A stretch of DNA of 64,000 nucleotides from Oceanobacillus polygoni (GCF_008304605.1 NZ_PIJY01000030.1:195155-259154), one strand, 5' to 3'; positions 17,600 to 27,435 are shown, numbered from the stretch's first letter. A program made the numbers and translations. Notes: generated by a model from the sequence alone, not told the origin.

Positions 17600-18802
17600 T
17601 TAAAATAGGTCACTAAAGGACTCTTCGATATCCTTCTTATCATAGACAGTAACGATCTCGATATTTTCAATTGCTTCTTCAAGCGTTGCAGTAAAATCAT
17701 GCGTTGATTCATAGTAATTGATTTTTACCCGCTTCGGCTTTGTTTTTGGAGACTTTGGAACAAAAATCGTACAGCAGTCCTCATATGGTAGGATAGACGT
17801 TTCATATGTTCCAATCTCCTGTGAAATCGTAATAACTTCCTGCTTATCCATCGCAACTAGCGGACGGATAATTGGATAATTTGTCACTTCGTTTATCGCA
17901 TGCATACTCTCCATTGTCTGACTCGCTACCTGACCTAGGTTTTCACCTGTTGTAAGTGACAGAATCGACTCCTGTTCGCATACACGTTCACTAATGCGGA
18001 ACATCATCCGTCTCATAATCGTCATCGCATACTCATCAGGCATCTCACGGAAAATCTCTTGCTGCAGCTTTGTAAATGGTACGATATGAATTTTGATTGC
18101 CTTACCATATTTCGTCAGCTGTTTTGCAAGGTCCAATACCTTTTGCTTGGCACGTTCACTCGTAAATGGTGGAGAATGAAAATGAATTGCCTCTAGCTGT
18201 ACGCCGCGCTTCATTGCTAAATAACCTGCAACCGGACTATCAATTCCACCAGAAAGAAGCAATAGTGATTTTCCTGATGTTCCAACAGGTAGTCCACCAA
18301 GACCCGGAATTACACTAGATGTAATATACGTTGCTTCTAATCGAATCTCGACTTTCACTTCCAAATCAGGTTGGTGAACATTTACGTGAATATCTTCTGT
18401 GTTCTTTAATAAATGTCCCCCAAGAATTTGAGTAAGTTCCTGAGAACGTACTGGAAAATCTTTATTAATTCGTTTTACAGTCATTTTAAATGTTTGAACA
18501 TTGTTATTCTCTTTCAACGCATACAATGCAGCTTCTTTAATTTTTTCTAAATCATTGTCCACTTTAATAGCCAAGCTTAAGCTATGAATACCAAATATCT
18601 TTTGGAGCTTGTCCATAATTGGTTTTGGATCCTCGCCATGCAAAAGAACGAACATCCTTCCTTGGGTTCGTTTAACTTTCACATTTGGATAGTCTTTCAG
18701 CTTCGCTTGAATATTTTCCTGCAAGCGAATAATAAACTGTTTAATGTTTTTTCCTTTTAACGCCATTTCACCGTAGCGAATTAATATATGATCGTATTGC
18801 AT
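17600..18802 (-). CDS. thiI: tRNA 4-thiouridine synthase ThiI
   Basis: Transfers sulfur from a cysteine desulfurase to U8 of tRNA and, in many bacteria, to the thiazole of thiamine. 400 residues: an N-terminal ferredoxin-like plus THUMP region (about 1-165) and a PP-loop ATPase domain with LLLSGGIDSPVAGYLAM (about 182-198). No C-terminal rhodanese domain is present, as in the Bacillus form. It lies 6 bases downstream of nifZ, its sulfur donor, in one operon. Confidence 0.95.
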   Translation of the reverse strand: MQYDHILIRYGEMALKGKNIKQFIIRLQENIQAKLKDYPNVKVKRTQGRMFVLLHGEDPKPIMDKLQKIFGIHSLSLAIKVDNDLEKIKEAALYALKENNNVQTFKMTVKRINKDFPVRSQELTQILGGHLLKNTEDIHVNVHQPDLEVKVEIRLEATYITSSVIPGLGGLPVGTSGKSLLLLSGGIDSPVAGYLAMKRGVQLEAIHFHSPPFTSERAKQKVLDLAKQLTKYGKAIKIHIVPFTKLQQEIFREMPDEYAMTIMRRMMFRISERVCEQESILSLTTGENLGQVASQTMESMHAINEVTNYPIIRPLVAMDKQEVITISQEIGTYETSILPYEDCCTIFVPKSPKTKPKRVKINYYESTHDFTATLEEAIENIEIVTVYDKKDIEESFSDLF

Positions 18803-18808
18803 AATAAT

Positions 18809-19948
18809 CTACTCCATTGCTTCTTTAAATTGTTTGATTGCTTTCTTTAATGCTTGTACGAATAGCTTCATTTCTTCCATTGTATTGTCATAGGAAAGAC
18901 TTACACGTAATGCTGTTGTCGTTCGGTCACGCCCAAAACCGCAAGCTGCCAGCACTTTACTTTCATCCTTTAGTTTAGAGGAACAAGCCGATTTCGTCGA
19001 GATATAAATCTCCTGCTCTCCAAGCATATGAATAATAACTTCTGGTTTAATGCCAGGTACAGACATGTTGATAATATGGGCTGCTGCATGTTCTGCTGTA
19101 TTTACTTCTACCCCATCCATTGCTTTTAATGCATCATACAAATAGCTTTTCATATTCAACAAATGATTCATTTCATTTTTTTCGCGTTCTTTCATCATGC
19201 GTAATGCTTTTACAAATGAAACAGATCCCGCAAGGTTTTCCGTTCCTGAACGTAAGGAATACTCTTGATTTCCCCCATGTAAGAGTGGAAATAATTTAGT
19301 ACGATTGTTTATATAAAGCATTCCAGTACCTTTCAAGCCATGAATTTTATGACCGGAAAAGGTGCATATATCAATACCACTGTTTTTCAGCTGAAGTGGG
19401 ACCTTGCCAATGCTTTGAACGGCATCCACATGAAAGAAAAGCTTCGGATAATTTTTCGCGATCTTGCCGATTTTTTCGATCGGTTGAATGGAGCCTGTTT
19501 CATTATTGACATGCATAATACTTATTAAAATTGTATCGTTACGAATTGCTTTTTCCAATTCTGTTACAGATACAACTCCATTTTTATCAACTGGTAAATA
19601 GGTAACTTCAAACCCTAATGTTTCCAAGCTTTGACAAGCCTCATATATCGAAGGGTGTTCAATGGATGACGTAATAATATGCTTACCTCTCCCTTGATGT
19701 TCAAGGGCAATCCCTTTTACCGCTGTATTATTCCCTTCCGTTCCACCAGAAGTAAATATAACCTCATCAACACCAATCCCAAGAATGTCTGCCGCCTGTT
19801 TTTTTGCAGTCAAAAGCAGCTTCTCCGCAGTTCCGCCTAATTGATGGATCGACGAAGGATTAGCGAAGTACGTGCTGGATACTTGCTGAAAGCTTTCTAG
19901 CACGGATGGATGTGGTTTTGTTGTTGCGCTGTTGTCTAAATAAATCAT
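18809..19948 (-). CDS. nifZ: Cysteine desulfurase (NifS/IscS family), ThiI partner
   Basis: PLP-dependent enzyme that releases sulfur from cysteine as a persulfide. 379 residues. The N-terminus YLDNSATTKPHP, the PLP lysine motif FSGHKIHGLKGTG (about residues 198-210) and the persulfide-carrying cysteine in STKSACSSKLKDES (about 317-330) are all seen. The immediate neighbour thiI indicates that it is the dedicated donor for tRNA thiolation (B. subtilis NifZ) and not the general SufS. The operon order nifZ-thiI is conserved. Confidence 0.93.
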   Translation of the reverse strand: MIYLDNSATTKPHPSVLESFQQVSSTYFANPSSIHQLGGTAEKLLLTAKKQAADILGIGVDEVIFTSGGTEGNNTAVKGIALEHQGRGKHIITSSIEHPSIYEACQSLETLGFEVTYLPVDKNGVVSVTELEKAIRNDTILISIMHVNNETGSIQPIEKIGKIAKNYPKLFFHVDAVQSIGKVPLQLKNSGIDICTFSGHKIHGLKGTGMLYINNRTKLFPLLHGGNQEYSLRSGTENLAGSVSFVKALRMMKEREKNEMNHLLNMKSYLYDALKAMDGVEVNTAEHAAAHIINMSVPGIKPEVIIHMLGEQEIYISTKSACSSKLKDESKVLAACGFGRDRTTTALRVSLSYDNTMEEMKLFVQALKKAIKQFKEAME

Positions 19949-20007
19949 TTGATTAAACTCCTCACTTAATACCTTTCACTTCTATAGGTAATTACGAACT
20001 TATACAA

Positions 20008-20065
20008 AAACAAAAAGGGAAGGCTGACTAAAGAAACAAATTAACGTTTCTTAAAGACAGCCCTC
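20008..20065 (-). terminator. Terminator after ezrA
   Basis: Interrupted stem GGCTG..AAGAAAC / GTTTCTT..CAGCC with a minus-strand T tract (CCCTTTTTG), about 50 bases past the ezrA stop. It belongs to the recurrent GGCTGTC-type hairpins. Confidence 0.7.
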
Positions 20066-20114
20066 GTTCTCCATTGTATAAGATAATACAGAGTAGAGTA
20101 CTTCCCTCTATATA

Positions 20115-21809
20115 TTAGCTATTTACAGCCGTTTGATTTTCCTCAATTCGCTTCAAGGCACCTGGCTCTATCTCTTCAATAGCCCTTGCCGCATGTTCCA
20201 GTGATAACTCGTATTCACACGAACGAAAAAGACGCTCAGATTCTTTCAGTTTTCCAGCAAGTTCCGGATTTTTGCTTCGGTATCTGTTTGCATATTGAAT
20301 GACCTGTTCGGTCAAGTACGCTTGATCCAACATAATTTCTACCTGTTCTGCGGATTGTTCCAAAGAGCTTTGCGCCTCTGTTAATGACTGCTGAACAGCC
20401 GCCATATCCAATGGCTGTTTTTCTAACGTTTGAATAACTTTATCATTTTTAGCCACAGCCGTCTCGATGATTGACCAAATAAAGTTTGGCACACCAGGAA
20501 TATTACTTTTCTTCAATCGACGATTCAGATGCGTAAGCTGGTTTCGCATCTCAGCGAGCTTTTCTCTAGCTTCCATTTCATCTTTACGCAGATTATGAAT
20601 ACTTTTCTTAAACTCCTTGTGCTTTTCTTGTAGTTCAGCTATTTTCTTAAAGCCATCCTCTACCTGTTCACGTAACTCTGTATGTGTCTTTCCTTCTTCT
20701 TCCATGTTGTCAGACAGCTCTTGCAATTGTTCGCTTAGCTTAGAAATCGTTTTGCCAACTGATAAAAATCGTTCTAGATCATTATTTTCAACATAATAAG
20801 CTTTTTTTATTTCTTCCACTTCTAGCTTCGTCGCGTCGAATGTTTCACCGAGCTCAACGAGAGAATGTTCATATTCAGGAATATGGGCTTCGAGATAATT
20901 TTTAGCATGTGCTTCATTTTCCAAAAGCTCATACATTTCTTTGATTCTCTCTTCACTTTCTGAGATGATGTCCTCTGCTTCAGACATGTCTCCTGCTTCC
21001 AGTTGTTCTAATACATCTGAAAATCTTTCCTGATATGTATAAATTTCTTTTTCTAAGGACAGATGTCCGACTCGATAACCGTCTTCTTTCATTTCCTTTA
21101 TCCCTGCAAGTAAATTATCGAATTGAGATGGAAGATCGTGTTTACATTTCTTATAGACAGCCGGAAATACATTCAAAATATCTTCCAGTTCATTCAATTC
21201 ACCCTTGACAAGTTGAACGATCTGGCTCGCTTCCATATAGTCCCCAGCGTCAACCAATTCATGATAAGCAGTTAACTTGTCTTCCAGCTCATCTAGCTTA
21301 TTATCAAACTGAAGTTCTGCTTTTCCGTATAGATAACGACTTTGTGAAAGCTTTTTACGTAACGCCTTCAAAACTGGTGCTAAGTCAGCAACTTCCTGCC
21401 GACTCATTTCTTCAGTTTCAAGCCATTCATCGAGCTCTCCTAAGATACTTTCTATGCTTATTTCTATCCCTTGAAGCGTCTCTTCCACTTTATTCAAGAC
21501 TGCATTTGCCTTCTTGACAAGGAATCGATCAGCCGCTTCCTCTGCATCAAAAAGCTGTTCTTCTATGTTTGGAAGTTCTTTTGTAACGATGTATTCCCAA
21601 CGCTCTTTCCACGATTCGAATTTCTCTTGCGTTTCTCCGGATAAATTAAGTTTCTTAATTTTACTTAGCTGGGCTGCGACATTCCTTCCCATAATGTCCA
21701 TTTTCCAACTCTCTAATTGATCCACCCTGTCATAAATTCGTTTCCGGTAAATAAGTCCAATAATAATTAATACGATGATTGCTAAAATCGCTCCGATGAT
21801 GTACCCCAT
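20115..21809 (-). CDS. ezrA: Septation ring formation regulator EzrA
   Basis: Membrane-anchored coiled-coil protein that negatively regulates FtsZ ring formation and links division to cell-wall synthesis. 564 residues (B. subtilis 562). One N-terminal membrane helix (about residues 2-20, GYIIGAILAIIVLIIIGLIY) is followed by RKRIYDRVDQLE and then spectrin-like helical bundles to the C-terminus. The ATG at 21809 is preceded by GGGAGG at six bases. Eight more in-frame codons upstream lack a site and would precede the membrane helix with basic residues. Confidence 0.95.
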   Translation of the reverse strand: MGYIIGAILAIIVLIIIGLIYRKRIYDRVDQLESWKMDIMGRNVAAQLSKIKKLNLSGETQEKFESWKERWEYIVTKELPNIEEQLFDAEEAADRFLVKKANAVLNKVEETLQGIEISIESILGELDEWLETEEMSRQEVADLAPVLKALRKKLSQSRYLYGKAELQFDNKLDELEDKLTAYHELVDAGDYMEASQIVQLVKGELNELEDILNVFPAVYKKCKHDLPSQFDNLLAGIKEMKEDGYRVGHLSLEKEIYTYQERFSDVLEQLEAGDMSEAEDIISESEERIKEMYELLENEAHAKNYLEAHIPEYEHSLVELGETFDATKLEVEEIKKAYYVENNDLERFLSVGKTISKLSEQLQELSDNMEEEGKTHTELREQVEDGFKKIAELQEKHKEFKKSIHNLRKDEMEAREKLAEMRNQLTHLNRRLKKSNIPGVPNFIWSIIETAVAKNDKVIQTLEKQPLDMAAVQQSLTEAQSSLEQSAEQVEIMLDQAYLTEQVIQYANRYRSKNPELAGKLKESERLFRSCEYELSLEHAARAIEEIEPGALKRIEENQTAVNS

Positions 21810-21995
21810 ACTATGCCTCCCAACCAGTTTCAATAAGAGGTTTCCCTGTCAAAAGTTCTATTTTCATATAAAAATCACTTATAAATGGTCTAATTTTTTT
21901 AATAGGAATATTCAATTTCGTAAATATAATACATATGATACCATGGAATGAGCATTTTTGGCTAAAAAAATACAAATTAATTGCAGATTCGCCAC

Positions 21996-22028
21996 GTTTT
22001 TTCATTTTATCACATGAAATGAAAAAAC
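21996..22028 (-). terminator. AT-rich hairpin after refZ
   Basis: Twelve-base arms GTTTTTTCATTT / AAATGAAAAAAC with a 9-base loop, 18 bases beyond the refZ stop. The T tract is part of the stem. Confidence 0.55.
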
Positions 22029-22046
22029 AGGGTTGATTTAGGACTT

Positions 22047-22682
22047 TTATTTTATAAATTGATTTCGTTCTGAGGAAGATCCTTTTCCAATTATAAAATC
22101 AAGCCAGTTTTGTATCGTTTTGACGTATTTTCGTACAAAAACTTGATGCGAATACTCCCCTACAATTTGTTCTTTCCAATCACTATGTAAAATGTAAGGC
22201 GTTATTAATAACCCCTTCAATTGCATCAGCATGTATTCCCGTGTATCCCCTTTTGCCCGACCATTCAACGCTTTAAAGAACGTTTGCTTGATATAATAAT
22301 TTTCTTTTGCCAAGTACGTAACAGCCATTTCTCGAACGAAGACCGAATCCAGAGAAAGCTCACGCTGAATAAAACATGTCAATTGATGATTTGTTTGTTT
22401 ATACTGTATAATAGTAAAAATTAGTTCATTAAGTTTTTCTAACGGAGATAAATTAGCTGTATATTCCAATGCTTCTTCAACTGTTTTCAAGTATTCTTCA
22501 TAATAATTGGTTACTGCATATTCCAAAAGTCCTTGCTTGCTTTTGAAATAGTAGCTAATCAATGACACGTTAACACTTGCTTTATCTGCTATATCACGTA
22601 CGGACGTTCCGTGAAAACCTTTTTGGAAAAACAGGGAAGACGCTGCATCAATCACTTTTTGCTTGGTTGGGTTCTTTTTCAT
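22047..22682 (-). CDS. refZ: RefZ, TetR-family regulator of FtsZ positioning
   Basis: 211 residues. The N-terminal TetR helix-turn-helix is clear (GTSVRDIADKASVNVSLISYYF, about residues 25-46, read in two parts), and the C-terminal half is a helical ligand/dimer domain. Synteny with ezrA, ytsP and rpsD identifies it as RefZ (YttP), which in B. subtilis binds a few chromosomal sites near the origin and helps place or disrupt the Z-ring at sporulation. It is divergent from ytsP; the shared intergenic region contains a TCGACA dyad that could be its operator. Confidence 0.88.
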   Translation of the reverse strand: MKKNPTKQKVIDAASSLFFQKGFHGTSVRDIADKASVNVSLISYYFKSKQGLLEYAVTNYYEEYLKTVEEALEYTANLSPLEKLNELIFTIIQYKQTNHQLTCFIQRELSLDSVFVREMAVTYLAKENYYIKQTFFKALNGRAKGDTREYMLMQLKGLLITPYILHSDWKEQIVGEYSHQVFVRKYVKTIQNWLDFIIGKGSSSERNQFIK

Positions 22683-22710
22683 TGTTTCTCATCTCCTTAC
22701 ATCAGTAATA

Positions 22711-22769
22711 CGACAAAGAACCTATGGTTTCCTGCAATTTTCGCTCGACAAAAACCGTATGTATGTCGA
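22711..22769. promoter_or_regulatory. Repeat and dyad between refZ and ytsP, possible RefZ operator
   Basis: Two related 16-17-mers start with CGACAAA: CGACAAAGAACCTATGG (22711-22727) and CGACAAAAACCGTATG (22746-22761). The second is also half of a dyad, TCGACA-N13-TGTCGA (22745-22769). RefZ binding is inference from position. Confidence 0.35.
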
Positions 22770-22812
22770 AATAAACAACTTGCATTTTAAATTAAGAAAG
22801 GGGGAATTTACT

Positions 22813-23295
22813 TTGTTTCAGGCTACAACTTATTCAGACGACAGAGTAAAAAGTTACGAACTATTAATCAAACAATTAGATGCTTTAACAGATGGTGAGA
22901 AGGATGAGGTTGCCATTTTATCCAATGCATCAGCACTATTAAATCAATTCCTAACAGACGTGAACTGGGTTGGTTTTTACGTTTGGAAGGATGATGAGCT
23001 CGTACTCGGCCCATTCCAAGGACTCCCAGCTTGTATTCGTATCGGCTATGGTAAAGGCGTTTGTGGTACTGCTGTAAAAGAAAAACAAACACAACGCATT
23101 GCCGATGTCCATCAATTCCCAGGACATATCGCATGTGATAGTGCCAGCCAATCGGAAATCGTAGTTCCAATCCTAATCAATGATCAAGTATATGGAGTGC
23201 TTGATATTGATAGCCCAAACAAAAATCGATTTGATGAAACCGATCAAACCTACCTAGAGAAATTTGTAGCTGTCTTAGAAAAACATCTACAATAA
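22813..23295 (+). CDS. ytsP: YtsP, GAF-domain free methionine-(R)-sulfoxide reductase family
   Basis: 160-residue single GAF domain. The cysteines used by free-Met-R-sulfoxide reductases are visible: PACIRIGYGKGVCGTA (two cysteines) and HIACDSASQSEIVVP (a third). It should therefore reduce free methionine R-sulfoxide. The frame is open 150 bases upstream, but the start is taken as TTG at 22813, nine bases after GGGGGA. This gives the usual family length (B. subtilis 163). Confidence 0.88.
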   Translation: MFQATTYSDDRVKSYELLIKQLDALTDGEKDEVAILSNASALLNQFLTDVNWVGFYVWKDDELVLGPFQGLPACIRIGYGKGVCGTAVKEKQTQRIADVHQFPGHIACDSASQSEIVVPILINDQVYGVLDIDSPNKNRFDETDQTYLEKFVAVLEKHLQ

Positions 23296-23315
23296 TAACT
23301 AGTCCAACCTAGTAT

Positions 23316-23353
23316 AACAAAACTAGCAGCGAATCAAAGCTGCTAGTTTTGTT
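23316..23353 (+). terminator. Rho-independent terminator after ytsP
   Basis: Fifteen-base perfect arms AACAAAACTAGCAGC / GCTGCTAGTTTTGTT with an 8-base loop. Confidence 0.9.
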
Positions 23354-23453
23354 ATATATGCACTCCACTCGTCAAAAATCGTTTACTTCATCATTTGTAT
23401 AGGATGATTAAGCTTTTCATTTGTCCCTTTATGAAATGACTCGCAATTTCTCC

Positions 23454-23482
23454 TTGACTTTCATTCATAAAAATTATATACT
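23454..23482 (+). promoter_or_regulatory. Sigma-A promoter of rpsD
   Basis: TTGACT and TATACT with a 17-base spacer. Expected transcription start is near 23490, leaving a leader of about 190 bases. Confidence 0.75.
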
Positions 23483-23514
23483 ATCCTTTGTGTAAAATAA
23501 TTAAGTAGCCTAAG

Positions 23515-23645
23515 TGAACCGACGCTTGCACTCATTTTGTTCCTTCGCGGTGGCACTAGCCCCCAAGGTGTATCGTGTAACTCTCTGCTGCTGGAGCGAT
23601 GGTACATGAAAACAAAATGAACAACGACCCGGACACGCTCGTTTT
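23515..23645 (+). ncRNA. rpsD leader, candidate S4-binding autoregulatory RNA
   Basis: The region between the promoter and rpsD is GC-rich and structured. A long-range helix pairs CATTTTGTT (23533-23541) with AACAAAATG (23611-23619), enclosing a multi-branched core that contains GCGGTGGCACTAGCCCCC. B. subtilis rpsD is repressed by S4 binding a pseudoknotted leader of this kind. Identity is by position and layout; no covariance search was possible. Confidence 0.65.
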
Positions 23646-23682
23646 ATTTTATGCAAATAAAACATAAAGGAGGAGATTTCCT

Positions 23683-24285
23683 ATGTCACGTTATACTGGA
23701 TCTCTCTGGAAAAAATCACGTCGTCTTGGCATTTCATTAACTGGAACTGGTAAGGAATTAGATAAACGCCCTTACGCACCTGGTCAACATGGACCAACAC
23801 AACGCAAAAAAATCTCTGAATATGGTATGCAAATGCAAGAGAAGCAAAAACTTCGCTTCATGTACGGATTAAACGAACGTCAATTCCGTAACCTATTCAA
23901 CAAAGCTGGTAAAATGAAAGGTATTCATGGTGAAAACTTCATGATTTTACTTGAATCTCGCCTAGATAACTTAGTTTACCGTCTTGGACTTGCTCGTACA
24001 CGCAGACAAGCACGTCAGCTAGTTAACCACGGTCATGTGTTAGTTGATGGTAGCCGTGTAGACATTCCATCATACGCTGTAAAACCAGGTCAAGCAATCA
24101 GCTTACGTGAAAAATCACAAAAGCTTGATATCGTTAAAGAAGCAATTGAAGTGAATAACTTCGTACCTGAGTACACTACATTTGACGCTGAGAAAATGGA
24201 AGGAACTTACTCACGTTTACCTGAGCGTTCTGAACTTCCAGCAGAAATTAACGAACAACTTATCGTTGAGTTCTACTCTCGTTAA
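23683..24285 (+). CDS. rpsD: 30S ribosomal protein S4
   Basis: Primary 16S rRNA-binding protein that nucleates assembly of the 30S body and represses its own synthesis. 200 residues (B. subtilis 200). The N-terminus [14 protein letters not shown] is the zinc-free form. The S4 RNA-binding domain is visible from [20 protein letters not shown] (about residues 90-110) to [25 protein letters not shown] precedes the ATG. Confidence 0.98.
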   Translation: MSRYTGSLWKKSRRLGISLTGTGKELDKRPYAPGQHGPTQRKKISEYGMQMQEKQKLRFMYGLNERQFRNLFNKAGKMKGIHGENFMILLESRLDNLVYRLGLARTRRQARQLVNHGHVLVDGSRVDIPSYAVKPGQAISLREKSQKLDIVKEAIEVNNFVPEYTTFDAEKMEGTYSRLPERSELPAEINEQLIVEFYSR

Positions 24286-24314
24286 GCGAAGTGTATAATA
24301 AATAGTAGTTTTTC

Positions 24315-24359
24315 AAACCCTAGAAATAGCGTTGTATCAGCGCTATTTCTAGGGTTTTT
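24315..24359 (+). terminator. Rho-independent terminator after rpsD
   Basis: Sixteen-base arms AAACCCTAGAAATAGC / GCTATTTCTAGGGTTT followed by further T residues. Confidence 0.92.
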
Positions 24360-24514
24360 CTTATTTTTATTGAACGATATAATAAAACACTTGAAAATGT
24401 TCGTCAATGATTAACCAATCATAACAGAATAGACTTTATTACCACAAAGTTAATAAAAATAGACAATCTCCCCTTTATACATAATAAAAAAACCTCTTTT
24501 TAAGGTGTCTTAAG

Positions 24515-25216
24515 TTATCCTATTTGAAAGATGCCTAATACTTCTGCACTTTGATGTTGTAATACAGTTTTTATCCAGTCACCTTGCAAATATAATTCTG
24601 GAATATCTGAAACAAAAACAAATTCATATTCATATTTTCCCACTTTGTTGTATAGGATGTTTTCCCCTTTGAAATGTTTAGCAATAATTTTACTTATAAA
24701 CTCCATTGTTTCTTCGCTATTTTCTACTCGAATTTTAATTTGGTATTTATACTTGCGGTTACTCTCCCCTAATGTACTAAATTCTAGAAACTTATTATAT
24801 AATTTTATTTTCTCCTCTTCCTCTTTTGATGTTTTTACTGTTTCTCCTTGCACTACGTTTTCTTGTTCGTTTTGTTTTCCCTTATCACTTTCTTCTTTCT
24901 TTTTCTCATCCAGAATTTGGACCAAATCTGTTATATCAGTCATCGATATTTTGTCTACCTTTACACCTACATCTTTTATATGATTTATAACTTCATTTCT
25001 CATATTAGTTACAGATGTTAAAGTACGCTGATTATCTTTACTCTGTTGCATAGACATTGATATAGCAATTATAGCTAAAGCTATAGACACAGAACTGGAA
25101 ATTATATTAAAATTAATACTGTAATCACTTAGCCAAAAAGAAAAAGAAAGTATAATAACTGTAACGAGAATACTTGTTAGCCATTTCCAATCTTTATTTG
25201 TCCATCCGGAATTCAT
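24515..25216 (-). CDS. Unrecognised two-helix membrane protein with charged linker
   Basis: 233 residues from the ATG at 25216, which is eight bases after GGAGG. Two in-frame ATGs upstream sit on or before that site. Two closely spaced membrane helices (about residues 12-28 and 38-55, the second AIIAISMSM-rich) form a hairpin. A helical stretch, a K/E/Q-rich disordered linker (about 100-135) and a roughly 95-residue soluble C-terminal domain with alternating strands and helices follow. The gene is AT-rich compared with rpsD and interrupts the usual gene order, so it may be acquired. I recognise no family. Confidence 0.75.
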   Translation of the reverse strand: MNSGWTNKDWKWLTSILVTVIILSFSFWLSDYSINFNIISSSVSIALAIIAISMSMQQSKDNQRTLTSVTNMRNEVINHIKDVGVKVDKISMTDITDLVQILDEKKKEESDKGKQNEQENVVQGETVKTSKEEEEKIKLYNKFLEFSTLGESNRKYKYQIKIRVENSEETMEFISKIIAKHFKGENILYNKVGKYEYEFVFVSDIPELYLQGDWIKTVLQHQSAEVLGIFQIG

Positions 25217-25442
25217 ATACATCTCCTCCTTCATATATTATATTTCGATAAAATACATTCTTGCTTCAATTTTAATTGCAATATACAGATATAGATTATT
25301 TCCCATCGCTATCGTCATTACGAAATAAACTATATTGTAATGCCAAAGGGGAATGATCATTGTAACTATTTTTCATTTACAAATATATATTCGATAAAAC
25401 AGGATAGCTCTATAATAGAACTACCCTGTATCACATAGACAT

Positions 25443-27144
25443 TTAAAGCTTAAACTGCCCTACCACCCCATTCAATTCCTCTGCTAACCTAGCTAATTCA
25501 TCTGCACTCCCTGCAACTTCCTCCATTGAACTGCTTGTTTGTTGCGAAGAGGCTGACGTTTGTTCGATGCCAGCTGCGGATTCTTCAGAAACGGCCGCAA
25601 TTTCTTGAATGCCATGATTCATTTTCTGACTGCTTGAAGCTATTTCAGTTACATGCAGTAATGTTATTAATATTATCCACCATTTCGGTTACTGAATTTC
25701 GAATACCGGTAAATTTTTCTCCTGTTAGTCGAATTTGTGTCGTTCCATGTTTAACCTCTTCATATCCATTATTTAGCGAATTCGCAACTACGCTAAATTC
25801 ATTTTGAATCGTATCAACGATACCCGAGATATCTGTTACGGAATGTGCAACTTGTTCTGCAAGCTTTCGAACCTCATCAGCAACAACAGCAAACCCTCGA
25901 CCTTGTTCCCCAGCTCTTGCCGCTTCAATAGCTGCATTTAAAGCTAATAAATTCGTCTGATCCGCAATGTCTTTAATCACAACTACTAATTTTGAAATTT
26001 CTTGGGATTGAACGTCTAAACCTTGTACTTTTTGTACAGCATCTTGAACAATGGTATCAATATTTTCCATTTGATTCATGGAAGAGTCCATTAATGTAGA
26101 GCCTTCACTTGTCATCTCAAATACTTGGCCAGACTCGTTTTGTACATGTTCTGCATTTTCATTTACTTCTTCTAGTTGCTTTGTATAGGTTGCCATCATG
26201 CTAGATAACTCGCCTGACTGATTTGCTTGCGTTTCTGAACCTGATGCCAGTTCCTCCATCGTGGTAGATATTTGCTCCGTACCTGAGCGTACTTCATTCG
26301 CTGATTGCGTAAGTTCTTCACTATGAGCAGATACTGTAGTAGATACATCGTTGATTTTAACCATAATATCGCGCATACCTCGATTCATATCATTGGTAGC
26401 CGCGACAAGTTGACCAATCTCATCACTTGTTTTCGCTTGAAGTGGTTCTTGATTTAAGTTACCAGTAGCAATTAACTGCATGCGATCCATAACCATTCGT
26501 ATAGGTCTTGTAATGGAAGTTGCTGTAATAATAGCAACTATAATACCTAACACGATAACAAATACGGAAATAATAATACCAAGAATCATGATTAATTCCC
26601 CATTAGCTTTTACCGTATCTCCTAATTCTTGTATGATCGTTTCTCTTTCACTTGCCAATTCACTAAAACCAGCGGTTAAATCATTACCTAGTGGTTGTAC
26701 GGAAGTTTCCATTATATCCTTTGCTCTTTCTTCATTTCCATTTTCAAACTCAGAAAAAACATCATCGGTTAACGTGCCCCACTCTATTTTTTTATCGATT
26801 AATGCTCGTAATTCATCAGAATCGCTTAATTCCAAAGCGCGGTTTTCCAGGGCAATACTTGACCCAATTCCATTTTGAAATGCATCTTTATACTGTTGGT
26901 TTTCAAATAGTAGGTACCCTCTAATTAAGCTTTCACGTTGGGTCATATCGTAGGCTAATTCCTCATCTACAATTAATAACTCGAGTTCAGTATCTATCAT
27001 TCCTTCTAAATCACTGTTCATTTTATTAATCGAATAAATAGTAAAACCACTTAAAACGATGGTTAATACAATAACTATCGAAAAGCAAAATAAAATCTTA
27101 GCTCGTAAACTTTTAAAACTTAATAGGTTTGAAGACTTTTTCAT
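25443..27144 (-). pseudogene. Methyl-accepting chemotaxis protein, frameshifted near the C-terminus
   Basis: Chemoreceptor with an N-terminal membrane helix (about residues 15-35), a four-helix-bundle ligand domain of about 150 residues, a second helix near 190, a HAMP domain, and the signalling hairpin tip ([20 protein letters not shown]). The main frame ends early at 25645. Shifting frame at about base 25653 restores [20 protein letters not shown] and then EEVAGSADELARLAEELNG, ending VGQFKL at 25443. Reading ITANVTEIA at the join requires two lost A residues. The tip is intact, but the last 68 or so residues, including methylation-helix sequence, are out of frame. The start at 27144 follows GGAG. 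Confidence 0.85.
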
Positions 27145-27342
27145 GTTGATACTCCATTCTATAGAAATAGTAGCATTAAAAATCCCCCAGTTGACTCTCT
27201 TCTCCAATATCAACGAGGTAAATATTTAGCCCCTTCTTTCTATATCGTATATCTTCAAAATTTGTTTAACACGATTATATTATTTTTACAGAGAATTAAA
27301 CATTCCATTTATTTTGATGATTTTAGATTCCCCTACAGCAAA

Positions 27343-27379
27343 AGACCTCAAATCCTTGTTTACCAAGATTTTGAGGTCT
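27343..27379 (-). terminator. Terminator after the SRPBCC gene
   Basis: Arms AGACCTCAAA / TTTGAGGTCT with additional inner pairing; A residues on the left give a minus-strand T tract. Confidence 0.75.
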
Positions 27380-27435
27380 ATTTATTAATCGTCCTTTCAT
27401 ACTTCTTCAAGCATTACATACAACATGCTTTTACA

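Noticed and set aside
21811..22005. 64-codon minus-strand frame upstream of ezrA
   Set aside because: It overlaps the refZ hairpin and the ezrA ribosome-binding site and has no start signal.
26480..26924. Plus-strand frames of 132 and 77 codons opposite the chemoreceptor
   Set aside because: Antisense to HAMP and ligand-domain coding sequence with no ribosome-binding site.
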